Origin: CAZKFN01 sp964552035
Lineage (GTDB): Bacteria > Bacteroidota > Bacteroidia > Flavobacteriales_E > Vicingaceae
DNA length: 12,666 nucleotides
Direction of reading: 5' to 3'
NCBI GenBank assembly: GCA_964552035.1
Contig: CAZKFN010000074.1
Coordinates: forward strand, 1 to 12,666
This document shows, piece after piece, positions 1 to 7,124 of the stretch (position 1 is its first letter; each line of letters starts with the position of its first letter). Position numbers and translations under genes: made by a program. The notes below the pieces were generated by a model that had not been told where the DNA came from, ran no database searches, and saw only the letters and a list, made by a program, of their open reading frames with translations.

Positions 1-619
1 TAACTTTGATATGGTAGGTAGATTAGATACTTCAAGAGGATTGGCAATTAATGGGGTGGGAACTTCTCCATTTTGGGAAGAAGCTATTCAAAAAGCAAAT
101 ACGAATGACTTGACCCTTGTTACATCAGAATCTGGTGTTGGACCTTCAGATCACACTTCTTTTTATCTTGAAGATTTGCCGGTTTTACATTTTTTTACCG
201 GTCAACATGAAGATTATCACAAACCTTCTGATGATGCCGATAAAATTAATTACGAGGGAATTGCTTTAGTAGGCGATATGGTAAAAAGCCTTTTAAATTC
301 TTCTAAAGAAGCGGGAAAAATTGAGTTCACTAAAACAAAAGACAATACTCAAACAAGAGCAACTTTTAAAGTTACTTTGGGAATTATGCCAGACTATATG
401 TACCAAGACAAAGGAATGAAAATTGATGGAGTTACAGAAGATAGACCTGCTTTTAATGCCGGATTGGAAAGAGGGGACATTGTGGTTAAAATTGGAAAGT
501 TAGTAATCGACGGCATGGACGATTATATGAAAGCACTCGGGGAATTTGAGCCGGGAGAAAAAACTACAATTCAGGTAATAAGAGACGGAAAAACAATAAA
601 AAAATCTTTAACCTTTTAA
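1..619 (+). CDS. M28-family zinc metallopeptidase with C-terminal PDZ domain (5' end missing)
   Basis: This is the C-terminal part of a secreted or periplasmic M28 (M20/M25/M40-like) aminopeptidase. The frame is open from the left edge (first full codon at base 2, reading NFDMVGRL), so the ATG at 11 is internal and the true start lies outside the window. Peptidase-core motifs are visible: GPSDHTSFY, whose His is a probable zinc ligand, and then a region ending in HEDYHKPSDD that supplies the last metal His. After a linker, roughly the last 85 residues form a PDZ domain, with LGIMPDY as the carboxylate-binding loop and a later AGLERGDIVVKI segment. This peptidase-PDZ arrangement is common in Bacteroidota and would release N-terminal amino acids from peptides. 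It ends in TAA and is followed by a strong terminator, so it is the last gene of its transcript. Substrate and location cannot be read from this fragment. Confidence 0.88.
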   Translation, partial: NFDMVGRLDTSRGLAINGVGTSPFWEEAIQKANTNDLTLVTSESGVGPSDHTSFYLEDLPVLHFFTGQHEDYHKPSDDADKINYEGIALVGDMVKSLLNSSKEAGKIEFTKTKDNTQTRATFKVTLGIMPDYMYQDKGMKIDGVTEDRPAFNAGLERGDIVVKIGKLVIDGMDDYMKALGEFEPGEKTTIQVIRDGKTIKKSLTF

Positions 620-650
620 GCGGATAAAGAAAAATAAGTTTATAAAAAAA

Positions 651-684
651 GCAATGATCCAAGTTGGGGTCATTGCTTTTTTTT
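651..684 (+). terminator. Rho-independent terminator of the peptidase gene
   Basis: A 10-bp stem pairs GCAATGATCC (651-660) with GGGTCATTGC (667-676), with one T-G wobble, around a 6-nt loop. Eight T residues follow (677-684). Seven A residues (644-650) precede the stem, so it could also stop transcription on the minus strand. It lies 31 bases after the stop codon of the peptidase. Confidence 0.9.
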
Positions 685-754
685 ATGGAAGAATAAATCT
701 AAGCGTTTATTAACTACAGTTCTTATAGAAAATAATATTATTATATTTATCAAT

Positions 755-780
755 ATTCCTATAGCTAATGCAGTAGGAAT
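755..780. repeat. Short inverted repeat (7-bp stem)
   Basis: ATTCCTA (755-761) is perfectly complementary to TAGGAAT (774-780), with a 12-nt loop. No T-run follows on the plus strand (the next bases are AAAATTTTA), so it is not a good terminator. It may be a chance hairpin in AT-rich DNA. Confidence 0.4.
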
Positions 781-827
781 AAAATTTTAAATAAATGATT
801 CAATTATAGAATCTTAAGGCTAGGTCC

Positions 828-903
828 AATGCTATTGTTAAGCATATTCTCAAGGCTTTCTTTGGCTAAAAAAAGGTTTAATTGAGAAGCTTAACAAGCA
901 ATT
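828..903. repeat. Long imperfect hairpin, about 28 bp paired
   Basis: The two arms pair over 76 bases. From the outside in, AAT pairs with ATT and GC with GC. TTGTTAAGC (835-843) then pairs with GCTTAACAA (889-897). TTCTCAA (847-853) pairs with TTGAGAA (882-888), and CTTTCTTT (856-863) pairs with AAAAAAAG (868-875) with one mismatch. The tip is a GGCT loop. Small bulges (TA, ATA, GG against GTTTAA, one A) interrupt the stem. No target-site duplication is visible at the ends and no T-run follows. It could be a miniature mobile element, a structured RNA or a protein-binding site. Confidence 0.6.
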
Positions 904-1016
904 AGATTACAAATTGAATAAAAGCTAGTTTGAGAATTATTGCCAATTATTGGAATATTTAAATAGAGGAGAATAATCGCAGGGATTCATCCTACTAAAT
1001 TTCAATACAATATAAT

Positions 1017-1051
1017 TTAAGCTATTGATTGTTTTTCAATAGAAATCTTAA
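1017..1051. repeat. Bulged hairpin upstream of icmF
   Basis: CTATTGA (1022-1028) pairs with TCAATAG (1036-1042) across a 7-nt loop. The stem extends outward as TTAAG (1017-1021) pairing with CTTAA (1047-1051), with AAAT bulged on the right side. There is no T-tract. Function unknown. Confidence 0.45.
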
Positions 1052-1067
1052 TGTTAAACTGTCTTTT

Positions 1068-1115
1068 ATTTTAGCTATGAGAAGTGAATAAATCGCTAAA
1101 AATCAAAGCTAAAAT
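1068..1115. promoter_or_regulatory. Operator-like inverted repeat next to the icmF promoter
   Basis: ATTTTAGCT (1068-1076) is the exact inverse complement of AGCTAAAAT (1107-1115), 30 bases apart. A third GCTAAAA copy sits at 1095-1101 in the same orientation as the right arm, 13 bases from it start to start. The right arm ends three bases before the -33 element of icmF. The placement fits a binding site for a transcription factor controlling acyl-CoA catabolism. No regulator gene is in the window, so this is an inference from position and symmetry. Confidence 0.4.
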
Positions 1116-1118
1116 TTC

Positions 1119-1150
1119 TTTGTCTTCCCTTGTTGAAAATCGTAACTTTG
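1119..1150 (+). promoter_or_regulatory. Bacteroidota-type promoter of icmF
   Basis: A -33 element TTTG (1119-1122) and a -7 element TAACTTTG (1143-1150) match the Bacteroidota housekeeping consensus TTTG / TAnnTTTG with a 20-bp spacer. The expected transcription start is around 1155-1158, about 15 bases before the ATG at 1172. It therefore excludes the upstream in-frame ATG at 1130, which lies inside the promoter. Confidence 0.75.
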
Positions 1151-1171
1151 CGCTTCTTAAATTCTATAGCA

Positions 1172-4100
1172 ATGAATAAAATAACACCATATAAGCCAAA
1201 GTATAAAGTAAGAATAGTAACAGCAGCTTCTCTTTTTGATGGACATGATGCATCTATTAATGTGATGCGTAGAATTATTCAATCTACTGGAGTAGAAGTG
1301 ATACATCTCGGACATGACCGTTCTGTTCAAGAGGTAGTAGATACTGCTATTCAAGAAGATGCTAATGCCATTGCAATGACTTCTTATCAAGGAGGGCATA
1401 TTGAGTATTTTAAATACATGAAAGACCTCTTGAATGAGAAAGGTGCAACACAAATTAAAATCTTTGGCGGTGGTGGTGGTGTTATTCTTCCTGAAGAAAT
1501 TGAAGAGCTACATCAATATGGAATAAATAAAATATACTCACCAGATGATGGAAGAGCCTTGGGGTTGCAAGGAATGATTAATGACTTGGTGGAAAATAGT
1601 GATTTTCCTACAGGAAGAGACTTAACCGATGAGGTGAAAAGATTGAAGAAAAAGGATTATCAGGCTATCGCAAGATTGATTTCTGCAGCCGAGAACTTTC
1701 CAAATGAAGCGAAGTCTAAGCTTGATGAAGTACATAAAATGGCCGAAAAAGTAAAAACTCCTGTTTTAGGTATTACTGGTACAGGTGGAGCTGGGAAATC
1801 TTCTTTGGTAGATGAATTAATTCGTCGTTTTACAATCGATTTTCCAGATAAAACTTTAGGGGTTATTTCTGTCGATCCTTCCAAAAGAAAGACTGGAGGA
1901 GCTCTTCTGGGCGACCGTATCCGAATGAACTCCTTGAGGAGCGATAAAGTTTATATGCGTTCTTTGGCCACAAGACAAGCGAATATTTCCGTTTCCAAAA
2001 ATGTTACCGAAGCAGTTTCTATTTTAAAAGCCGCAGAATTTGATTTGGTAATTCTAGAAACCTCTGGCATTGGTCAGTCTGATACTGAAATTACACATCA
2101 TTCAGATGTTTCCTTGTATGTGATGACTCCTGAATATGGTGCAGCATCTCAATTAGAAAAAATCGACATGTTAGATTTTGCTGATGTTGTCGCTGTAAAT
2201 AAGTTTGACAAGAGAGGTGCCCTAGATGCTTTGCGTGATGTAAAAAAACAGTATAGAAGAAATCACCTGTTGTTTGATGCCAAAGAAGAAGACTTGCCAA
2301 TTTTTGGAACTATCGCTTCACAATTTAATGACCCGGGAACAAATAGTTTGTACAAGTATCTAATGGGGGTTATTGTTAAAAAAACTTCTGCTGATTTAAC
2401 CTCTACTTTTGAGATTACAGGCGAAATGTCTGAAAAGATATACATTATTCCCCCCAAACGCGTACGCTATTTAGCTGAAATTGCAGAAAATAATCGCGCC
2501 TATGATAAATGGACGGAAGAGCAAGCTGAAGTTGCTCAAAAATTATACAGTATCCAAAAGTCTATGGATACAATAAAAGAAATGAAGGTTGAAGATAAAG
2601 ACCGTTTATTAAAGAGTTTACAAGAGTCTTTTGAAACGGTAAAATTAGAATTAGACCCTAAGAACTTAAAGTTAATTGAAGACTGGCCTGAGAAAACTGA
2701 GAAATATAAAAAGGAAATATACAGTTATGAGGTTCGCGGAAGAGAAATTAATATAGAAACACATACCGAGTCTTTAGCACATTCAAAAATACCTAAGATT
2801 GCTTTACCTAAATATAAAGCTTGGGGAGATTTATTACAATGGAACTTGCAGGAGAATGTTCCGGGTGAATTTCCTTATACAGCAGGATTATTCCCTTTTA
2901 AAAGAACAGGTGAAGACCCAACTAGAATGTTTGCCGGAGAAGGAGGACCAGAAAGAACTAATCGTAGATTCCATTATGTATCTATGGATTTGCCAGCAAA
3001 GCGTTTATCAACAGCATTTGATTCTGTAACTCTTTATGGCCATGACCCTGCTTATCGTCCTGATATCTATGGTAAAATAGGCAATGCAGGAGTATCCATT
3101 TGTTGCTTAGATGACGCAAAAAAGTTGTATTCTGGCTTTAATCTTGCCAACCCTATGACTTCGGTATCTATGACTATTAATGGCCCTGCACCAATGCTGC
3201 TTGGTTTCTTTATGAATGCTGCTATTGATCAGCAATGTGAATTGTATATTAAAGAGAAAGGAATAGAAAATGAAGTGGAGGCTAAGATTGAAGCAATTTA
3301 TAAAGCCAAAGGAGTTCCTCGTCCAAAATATCAGGGGGAATTACCTGAAGGAAATGATGGATTGGGGCTCATGCTTTTAGGAGTAACGGGTGATCAAATT
3401 TTAGATAAAGCTGTTTATGAAAAGATTAAAAAAGAAACCATTTCCGTAGTTCGTGGAACGGTACAAGCAGATATTTTAAAAGAAGACCAAGCACAGAATA
3501 CTTGCATTTTTTCTACTGAGTTTGCTTTGAGAATGATGGGGGATGTTCAGCAGTATTTTATAGAAAATGCTGTGAGAAACTTCTATTCCGTTTCAATTTC
3601 TGGATATCATATTGCAGAAGCAGGTGCAAATCCAATTACACAGTTGGCATTTACTTTAGCAAATGGCTTTACTTATGTAGAATACTACCTAAGCCGTGGA
3701 ATGGATATCAATGAATTTGGTCCTAATTTGTCTTTCTTTTTCTCTAATGGAGTAGATCCTGAATATGCTGTTATTGGGCGTGTAGCAAGAAAAATTTGGT
3801 CTAAAGCATTAAAACTAAAATATGGGGCTAATGCTAGAGCACAAATGTTGAAATACCATATTCAAACTTCCGGACGTTCATTGCACGCACAAGAGATTGA
3901 TTTTAATGACATTAGAACAACTTTGCAAGCTTTATATGCCATTTATGATAATTGTAATTCTTTGCATACCAATGCTTATGATGAAGCTATTACCACTCCA
4001 ACAGAAGAGTCTGTTCGTAGGGCAATGGCCATTCAGTTAATTATTAATAGAGAATTAGGTTTGGCTAAAAATGAAAACCCAATTCAAGGTTCTTTCATCA

Positions 4101-4552
4101 TTGAAGAGTTAACTGATTTAGTAGAAGAAGCTGTATTGTTAGAGTTTGAAAGAATCACAGATAGAGGAGGGGTTTTAGGCGCTATGGAGACGATGTACCA
4201 AAGAAGTAAGATACAGGAAGAAAGCTTGTATTATGAACGCTTAAAACACAGCGGTGAATACCCTATTATTGGAGTAAATACTTTTTTGAGCTCCAAAGGA
4301 TCTCCAACAGTAACTCCTGGAGAAGTAATTAGAGCAACCCAGGAAGAAAAGGAATATCAAATTGAGATGGTCGAAAACTTAAAGCAAGCTTATGCAGAAG
4401 AAGCTGCTCAATCTTTAAAAAATATTCAGAAAACAGCTGTTGAAAATAAAAATATTTTCAAGGCTTTAATGGAGGCAACTAAGCATTGTTCTTTAGGTCA
4501 AATTACCGATGCACTTTTTGAGGTTGGAGGGCAGTATAGAAGAAGTATGTAA
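1172..4552 (+). CDS. icmF: Fused isobutyryl-CoA mutase (B12-binding, GTPase and mutase domains)
   Basis: IcmF (1126 residues) interconverts isobutyryl-CoA and n-butyryl-CoA using adenosylcobalamin in the cytoplasm, linking valine-derived and straight-chain acyl-CoA metabolism. The N-terminal cobalamin-binding domain (about 12-145) has the DGHDAS motif, with His25 as the likely lower cobalt ligand. A MeaB-like chaperone GTPase follows: Walker A GTGGAGKS (203-210), DPS at 235-237, and NKFD (343-346) for guanine recognition. After a linker, the mutase barrel fills about 530-1126, with the catalytic His in SGYHIAEAG (His813). The residues that separate family members are Phe574 (in AGLFPFKR) and Gln775 (in DQAQNT). 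Methylmalonyl-CoA mutases carry Tyr and Arg at these positions, and isobutyryl-CoA mutases carry Phe and Gln. An insert of roughly 80 residues lies between them compared with methylmalonyl-CoA mutase. An in-frame ATG at 1130 is open, but it lies inside the promoter, and homology begins at MNKITPYKPKYKVR. Databases may label it simply methylmalonyl-CoA mutase family protein. Confidence 0.93.
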   Translation: MNKITPYKPKYKVRIVTAASLFDGHDASINVMRRIIQSTGVEVIHLGHDRSVQEVVDTAIQEDANAIAMTSYQGGHIEYFKYMKDLLNEKGATQIKIFGGGGGVILPEEIEELHQYGINKIYSPDDGRALGLQGMINDLVENSDFPTGRDLTDEVKRLKKKDYQAIARLISAAENFPNEAKSKLDEVHKMAEKVKTPVLGITGTGGAGKSSLVDELIRRFTIDFPDKTLGVISVDPSKRKTGGALLGDRIRMNSLRSDKVYMRSLATRQANISVSKNVTEAVSILKAAEFDLVILETSGIGQSDTEITHHSDVSLYVMTPEYGAASQLEKIDMLDFADVVAVNKFDKRGALDALRDVKKQYRRNHLLFDAKEEDLPIFGTIASQFNDPGTNSLYKYLMGVIVKKTSADLTSTFEITGEMSEKIYIIPPKRVRYLAEIAENNRAYDKWTEEQAEVAQKLYSIQKSMDTIKEMKVEDKDRLLKSLQESFETVKLELDPKNLKLIEDWPEKTEKYKKEIYSYEVRGREINIETHTESLAHSKIPKIALPKYKAWGDLLQWNLQENVPGEFPYTAGLFPFKRTGEDPTRMFAGEGGPERTNRRFHYVSMDLPAKRLSTAFDSVTLYGHDPAYRPDIYGKIGNAGVSICCLDDAKKLYSGFNLANPMTSVSMTINGPAPMLLGFFMNAAIDQQCELYIKEKGIENEVEAKIEAIYKAKGVPRPKYQGELPEGNDGLGLMLLGVTGDQILDKAVYEKIKKETISVVRGTVQADILKEDQAQNTCIFSTEFALRMMGDVQQYFIENAVRNFYSVSISGYHIAEAGANPITQLAFTLANGFTYVEYYLSRGMDINEFGPNLSFFFSNGVDPEYAVIGRVARKIWSKALKLKYGANARAQMLKYHIQTSGRSLHAQEIDFNDIRTTLQALYAIYDNCNSLHTNAYDEAITTPTEESVRRAMAIQLIINRELGLAKNENPIQGSFIIEELTDLVEEAVLLEFERITDRGGVLGAMETMYQRSKIQEESLYYERLKHSGEYPIIGVNTFLSSKGSPTVTPGEVIRATQEEKEYQIEMVENLKQAYAEEAAQSLKNIQKTAVENKNIFKALMEATKHCSLGQITDALFEVGGQYRRSM

Positions 4553-4555
4553 GGT

Positions 4556-5176
4556 TTATAGAGCTGCTTTTTTGTAGAGGGAAGCAAAGATGAATTTTCC
4601 ATAAAATTCTTTACTGCACAGCTTTTGATAGTTAAAGCGATTAAAAGGTTTTTGATAGTCGTTGATGCAGTTGGAAGCTATTGAGGTGGTGAGTTTCAAA
4701 AAAATAAACATGAGCTTTTCTATTCCTTTATGAATTTCTTTTTTAGGAGGCTGAAAGTCCGAGATAAACCATAGCCCATGAGGTTTTAGTTTTTCATGAA
4801 CTTGTTTAAAAAGTTTCTCTTGTGTGGATAAGTCAAAAATATCAAAGAAGAAAAAACTAAGCACAACATCAAATTCTCCTAATGGAATTTCTTTTAAATC
4901 TTGAGTAGTAAAAGTAATGTTTTTAGCTTTGCCAACTTTTTTTTTGCTCAACTCAAGCATTTTTGTAGACTTTTCTAGATAAGTGATTTGCAGTTGGGGC
5001 TTTTTTTGAAGGATGTTTTTTAAAGTATTTCCACTTCCCCCACCAATAAATAACACCTTTGATCCCTCTGGAATTTTTGAAATAAATGCCAATTGAGAAT
5101 ATTGGATGGATTTACCAAAAACGAGACGAGCAAAAAAATCGTAATAAGGCGCTATAAAATTGTAATTGTTTTTCAT
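4556..5176 (-). CDS. Class I SAM-dependent methyltransferase
   Basis: A 206-residue Rossmann-fold methyltransferase, probably cytoplasmic, with no signal peptide. The N-terminus (YNFIAPYYDFFARLVFG) resembles the opening of UbiE-like enzymes. Motif I is VLFIGGGSGNTL (41-52), the SAM-binding glycine loop. Glu68 ends strand 2 and should hold the ribose hydroxyls. QDL (92-94) is the adenine-side acidic loop, and FDVVLSFFFFDIF (102-114) is motif IV. LKPHGLWFISDF (130-141) is the usual post-motif strand. The C-terminal third is rich in aromatic and basic residues and is not diagnostic, so the substrate is unknown. The ATG at 5176 is the first start giving the complete fold. The gene converges on icmF with only three bases between the two stop codons, and no good promoter motif is visible upstream of its start. 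Confidence 0.82.
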   Translation of the reverse strand: MKNNYNFIAPYYDFFARLVFGKSIQYSQLAFISKIPEGSKVLFIGGGSGNTLKNILQKKPQLQITYLEKSTKMLELSKKKVGKAKNITFTTQDLKEIPLGEFDVVLSFFFFDIFDLSTQEKLFKQVHEKLKPHGLWFISDFQPPKKEIHKGIEKLMFIFLKLTTSIASNCINDYQKPFNRFNYQKLCSKEFYGKFIFASLYKKAAL

Positions 5177-5292
5177 TTTAAAACTGTAAAGCTATACTTT
5201 TATAATAGTAACATAATGTGGAATTGATTTAAACTTGCTTCTAGATACATAATTAATAGCTTTATAATTAAGGAATAAAATGCTGTTTTTCG

Positions 5293-5324
5293 TTTGCTTA
5301 TGGCAAGGGGAAAAGTTAAATTTG
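5293..5324 (+). promoter_or_regulatory. Bacteroidota-type promoter of pruA
   Basis: TTTG (5293-5296) and TAAATTTG (5317-5324) are separated by exactly 20 bases, a full match to the TTTG / TAnnTTTG consensus. The start of transcription should be near 5330, leaving a leader of nearly 90 nt before the pruA ATG at 5418. Confidence 0.78.
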
Positions 5325-5354
5325 TGCAACATTAAAAAAAATATTTTAGAAGGA

Positions 5355-5385
5355 AATAAATCCAAACAAAAACAGAGGATTTATT
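5355..5385 (+). promoter_or_regulatory. Hairpin in the pruA leader
   Basis: AATAAATCC (5355-5363) pairs perfectly with GGATTTATT (5377-5385) around a 13-nt purine-rich loop (5364-5376). It sits between the predicted transcription start and the pruA ATG, so it would be present in the mRNA leader. No T-run follows, so it is not a terminator. It could affect mRNA stability or translation, or bind a regulator as DNA. It matches no riboswitch class that I recognise. Confidence 0.45.
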
Positions 5386-5417
5386 GTTATCTGAGAATAA
5401 TTAAAAGAAGATAAATT

Positions 5418-7040
5418 ATGTCAAATGCTATTTTTAAAACACCTCGCCCAATCAATGAGCCGGTATTAACTTATGCACCTGGAACAGCAGAAAGAGTTGA
5501 ACTTCAAAAAACTGTTGCTGCGATGAGAGCCGAGGTAAAAGATATTCCTATGTTTATTGGAGGTGAAGAAGTACGTACAGATAATACTAAAAGTATACAC
5601 CCTCCATATAATCACAAACATTTACTAGGTCACTTTCATCAAGGAGATGCTTCTCATGCTAAACAGGCGATTAATGCAGCATTAGAGGCGAGAGATGCAT
5701 GGGGTAAATTGCCATGGGAACAAAGGGCATCTGTGTTTTTAAAAGCTGCAGATTTAATCGCTGGTCCTTATCGTCAAAAGATGAATGCCGCTACAATGCT
5801 TGCACAATCTAAAAATGCCTTTCAAGCGGAAATTGATTCAGCCTGTGAAATCATTGATTTTTTTAGATTTAATGCAGAATATATGCGTCAAATATATACC
5901 GAACAACCAGAGTCTTCTCCAGGAGTTTGGAACAGATTAGAGTATCGCCCACTAGAAGGATTCGTTTTTGCTATCACACCCTTTAATTTTACAGCCATTG
6001 CTGGAAACCTCCCAGCAAGTCCGGCTATGATGGGGAATACTGTTGTTTGGAAGCCAGCAAATACTCAAATATATTCAGCTTGGGTAATCATGGAAGTACT
6101 TCGTGAGGCTGGATTGCCTGCCGGAGTTATTAATTTAATTTATGTTGACGGACCTACTGCAGGCGAAGAGATTTTCACACATCCTGATTTTGCAGGACTT
6201 CATTTTACAGGTTCTACAGCTGTTTTTGAAAGTTTATGGACAACGATTGGAAACAATATAAAAAGATATAAATCTTATCCTAGAATTGTTGGAGAAACTG
6301 GCGGCAAGGACTTTGTGTTTGCTCATGAGTCTGCTAACCCAGCTGAAGTGGCAACGGCAATTACACGTGGTGCTTTTGAATTTCAAGGGCAGAAGTGCTC
6401 TGCAGCATCAAGGGCATATATTCCTAAGTCCATTTGGCCTGAAGTACGAGCTAGAATAGTGGAAGATGTAAAGTCTATAAAAATGGGTTCTCCAGAAAAT
6501 TTTGAAAATTTCGTGAATGCTGTTATTGATGAGAAAGCTTTTGATAAAATTTCTAACTATATAGCAAAAGCTAAAAAGGATGCTGATGCAGAAATTGTTG
6601 CAGGAGGGAATTATGATAAGTCAGAAGGTTACTTTATTGAGCCAACGGTGATTTTAACTACAAATCCTAAATATACAACCATGTGTGAGGAGATTTTTGG
6701 TCCTGTTATTTCAATTTATGTTTACGATGAAAAAGATTTTGAAGAAACCTTAAAATTAGTAGATGATAATAGTTATGCATTAACTGGAGGGATTTTTGCT
6801 AAAGACCGTGCGATGATAACCTACATTTGTGATGCTTTAGTGAATGCTGCTGGGAATTTTTACATTAATGATAAACCTACAGGGGCAGTTGTTGGACAGC
6901 AACCCTTTGGAGGAGCTAGAAAGTCTGGAACAAATGATAAGGCAGGAGCAATGCAAAATTTAATGCGTTGGGTATCTACTAGAACAATTAAAGAAACTTT
7001 TGTTCCTCCAACAGATTATAGATATCCTTTTTTGGGTTAA
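5418..7040 (+). CDS. pruA: L-glutamate gamma-semialdehyde (1-pyrroline-5-carboxylate) dehydrogenase
   Basis: This NAD-dependent aldehyde dehydrogenase oxidises glutamate gamma-semialdehyde (from proline or ornithine) to glutamate, the second step of proline catabolism. At 540 residues it has the length of the single-function eukaryote-like P5C dehydrogenase (ALDH4A1 type), not the bifunctional PutA. TPFNF (187-191) carries the oxyanion Asn190. WKPANT (Lys212) and FTGS (263-266) bind the cofactor. GETGGKD holds the general base Glu293, and GQKCSAASR holds the catalytic Cys327. EEIFGPVISIYVY and QQPFGGARKSGTND are further family signatures near the C-terminus. The ATG at 5418 follows an AAGAAG stretch and gives the standard N-terminus (MSNAIFKTPRPINEPV). 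No proline dehydrogenase gene is adjacent. The gene has its own promoter and terminator, so it is probably monocistronic. Confidence 0.95.
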   Translation: MSNAIFKTPRPINEPVLTYAPGTAERVELQKTVAAMRAEVKDIPMFIGGEEVRTDNTKSIHPPYNHKHLLGHFHQGDASHAKQAINAALEARDAWGKLPWEQRASVFLKAADLIAGPYRQKMNAATMLAQSKNAFQAEIDSACEIIDFFRFNAEYMRQIYTEQPESSPGVWNRLEYRPLEGFVFAITPFNFTAIAGNLPASPAMMGNTVVWKPANTQIYSAWVIMEVLREAGLPAGVINLIYVDGPTAGEEIFTHPDFAGLHFTGSTAVFESLWTTIGNNIKRYKSYPRIVGETGGKDFVFAHESANPAEVATAITRGAFEFQGQKCSAASRAYIPKSIWPEVRARIVEDVKSIKMGSPENFENFVNAVIDEKAFDKISNYIAKAKKDADAEIVAGGNYDKSEGYFIEPTVILTTNPKYTTMCEEIFGPVISIYVYDEKDFEETLKLVDDNSYALTGGIFAKDRAMITYICDALVNAAGNFYINDKPTGAVVGQQPFGGARKSGTNDKAGAMQNLMRWVSTRTIKETFVPPTDYRYPFLG

Positions 7041-7055
7041 TCTAATATATCAACT

Positions 7056-7107
7056 AACAGCAGCCTGTTGATTCTTTTTCAATAGGCTGTTGTTTATTCA
7101 ATTTTTT
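7056..7107 (+). terminator. Terminator after pruA
   Basis: The arms 7056-7071 (ending CAGCCTGTTGA) and 7079-7094 (beginning TCAATAGGCTG) form a stem of up to 16 bp with two G-T wobbles around a 7-nt loop. A T-rich stretch follows, with a run of six T at 7102-7107. The T-run is set back from the stem, so efficiency may be moderate. It starts 15 bases after the pruA stop. Confidence 0.75.
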
Positions 7108-7124
7108 AATAGAATTTTGTAAGG

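Larger units (their letters stand above)
685..1118. other. Gene-free spacer rich in inverted repeats
   Basis: About 430 bases with no credible coding frame on either strand: stops interrupt every frame within a few dozen codons, and no translated piece was recognisable. It holds a 12-bp AT palindrome at 731-742, a 7-bp hairpin at 755-780, a long imperfect hairpin at 828-903, a bulged hairpin at 1017-1051 and a spaced inverted repeat at 1068-1115. It could be a decayed insertion, a small RNA locus or an extended control region for icmF. The sequence alone does not decide between these. Confidence 0.6.

Noticed and set aside
731..742. Perfect palindrome AATAATATTATT
   Set aside because: Pure A/T palindromes of this size are expected by chance in such AT-rich DNA, and nothing nearby gives it a role.
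842..1018. Possible remnant of a broken gene in the spacer
   Set aside because: Short pieces such as LIEKLNKQLDYKLN or AGIHPTKFQYNII can be read, but they lie in different frames, are broken by stops and match nothing that I recognise.
755..1115. CRISPR array or regularly spaced repeats
   Set aside because: The repeats here are inverted, of different sequence and irregular spacing; no direct repeat-spacer pattern exists.
1130..1171. Longer N-terminus for the mutase starting at ATG 1130
   Set aside because: The codons fall inside the TTTG/TAACTTTG promoter and encode no residues typical of the family; ATG 1172 is the better start.
1172..4552. Reading the mutase as a chance fusion or assembly artefact of separate mutase and MeaB genes
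   Set aside because: The B12-GTPase-mutase order in one chain of about 1100 residues is the normal architecture of IcmF, and the frame is continuous.
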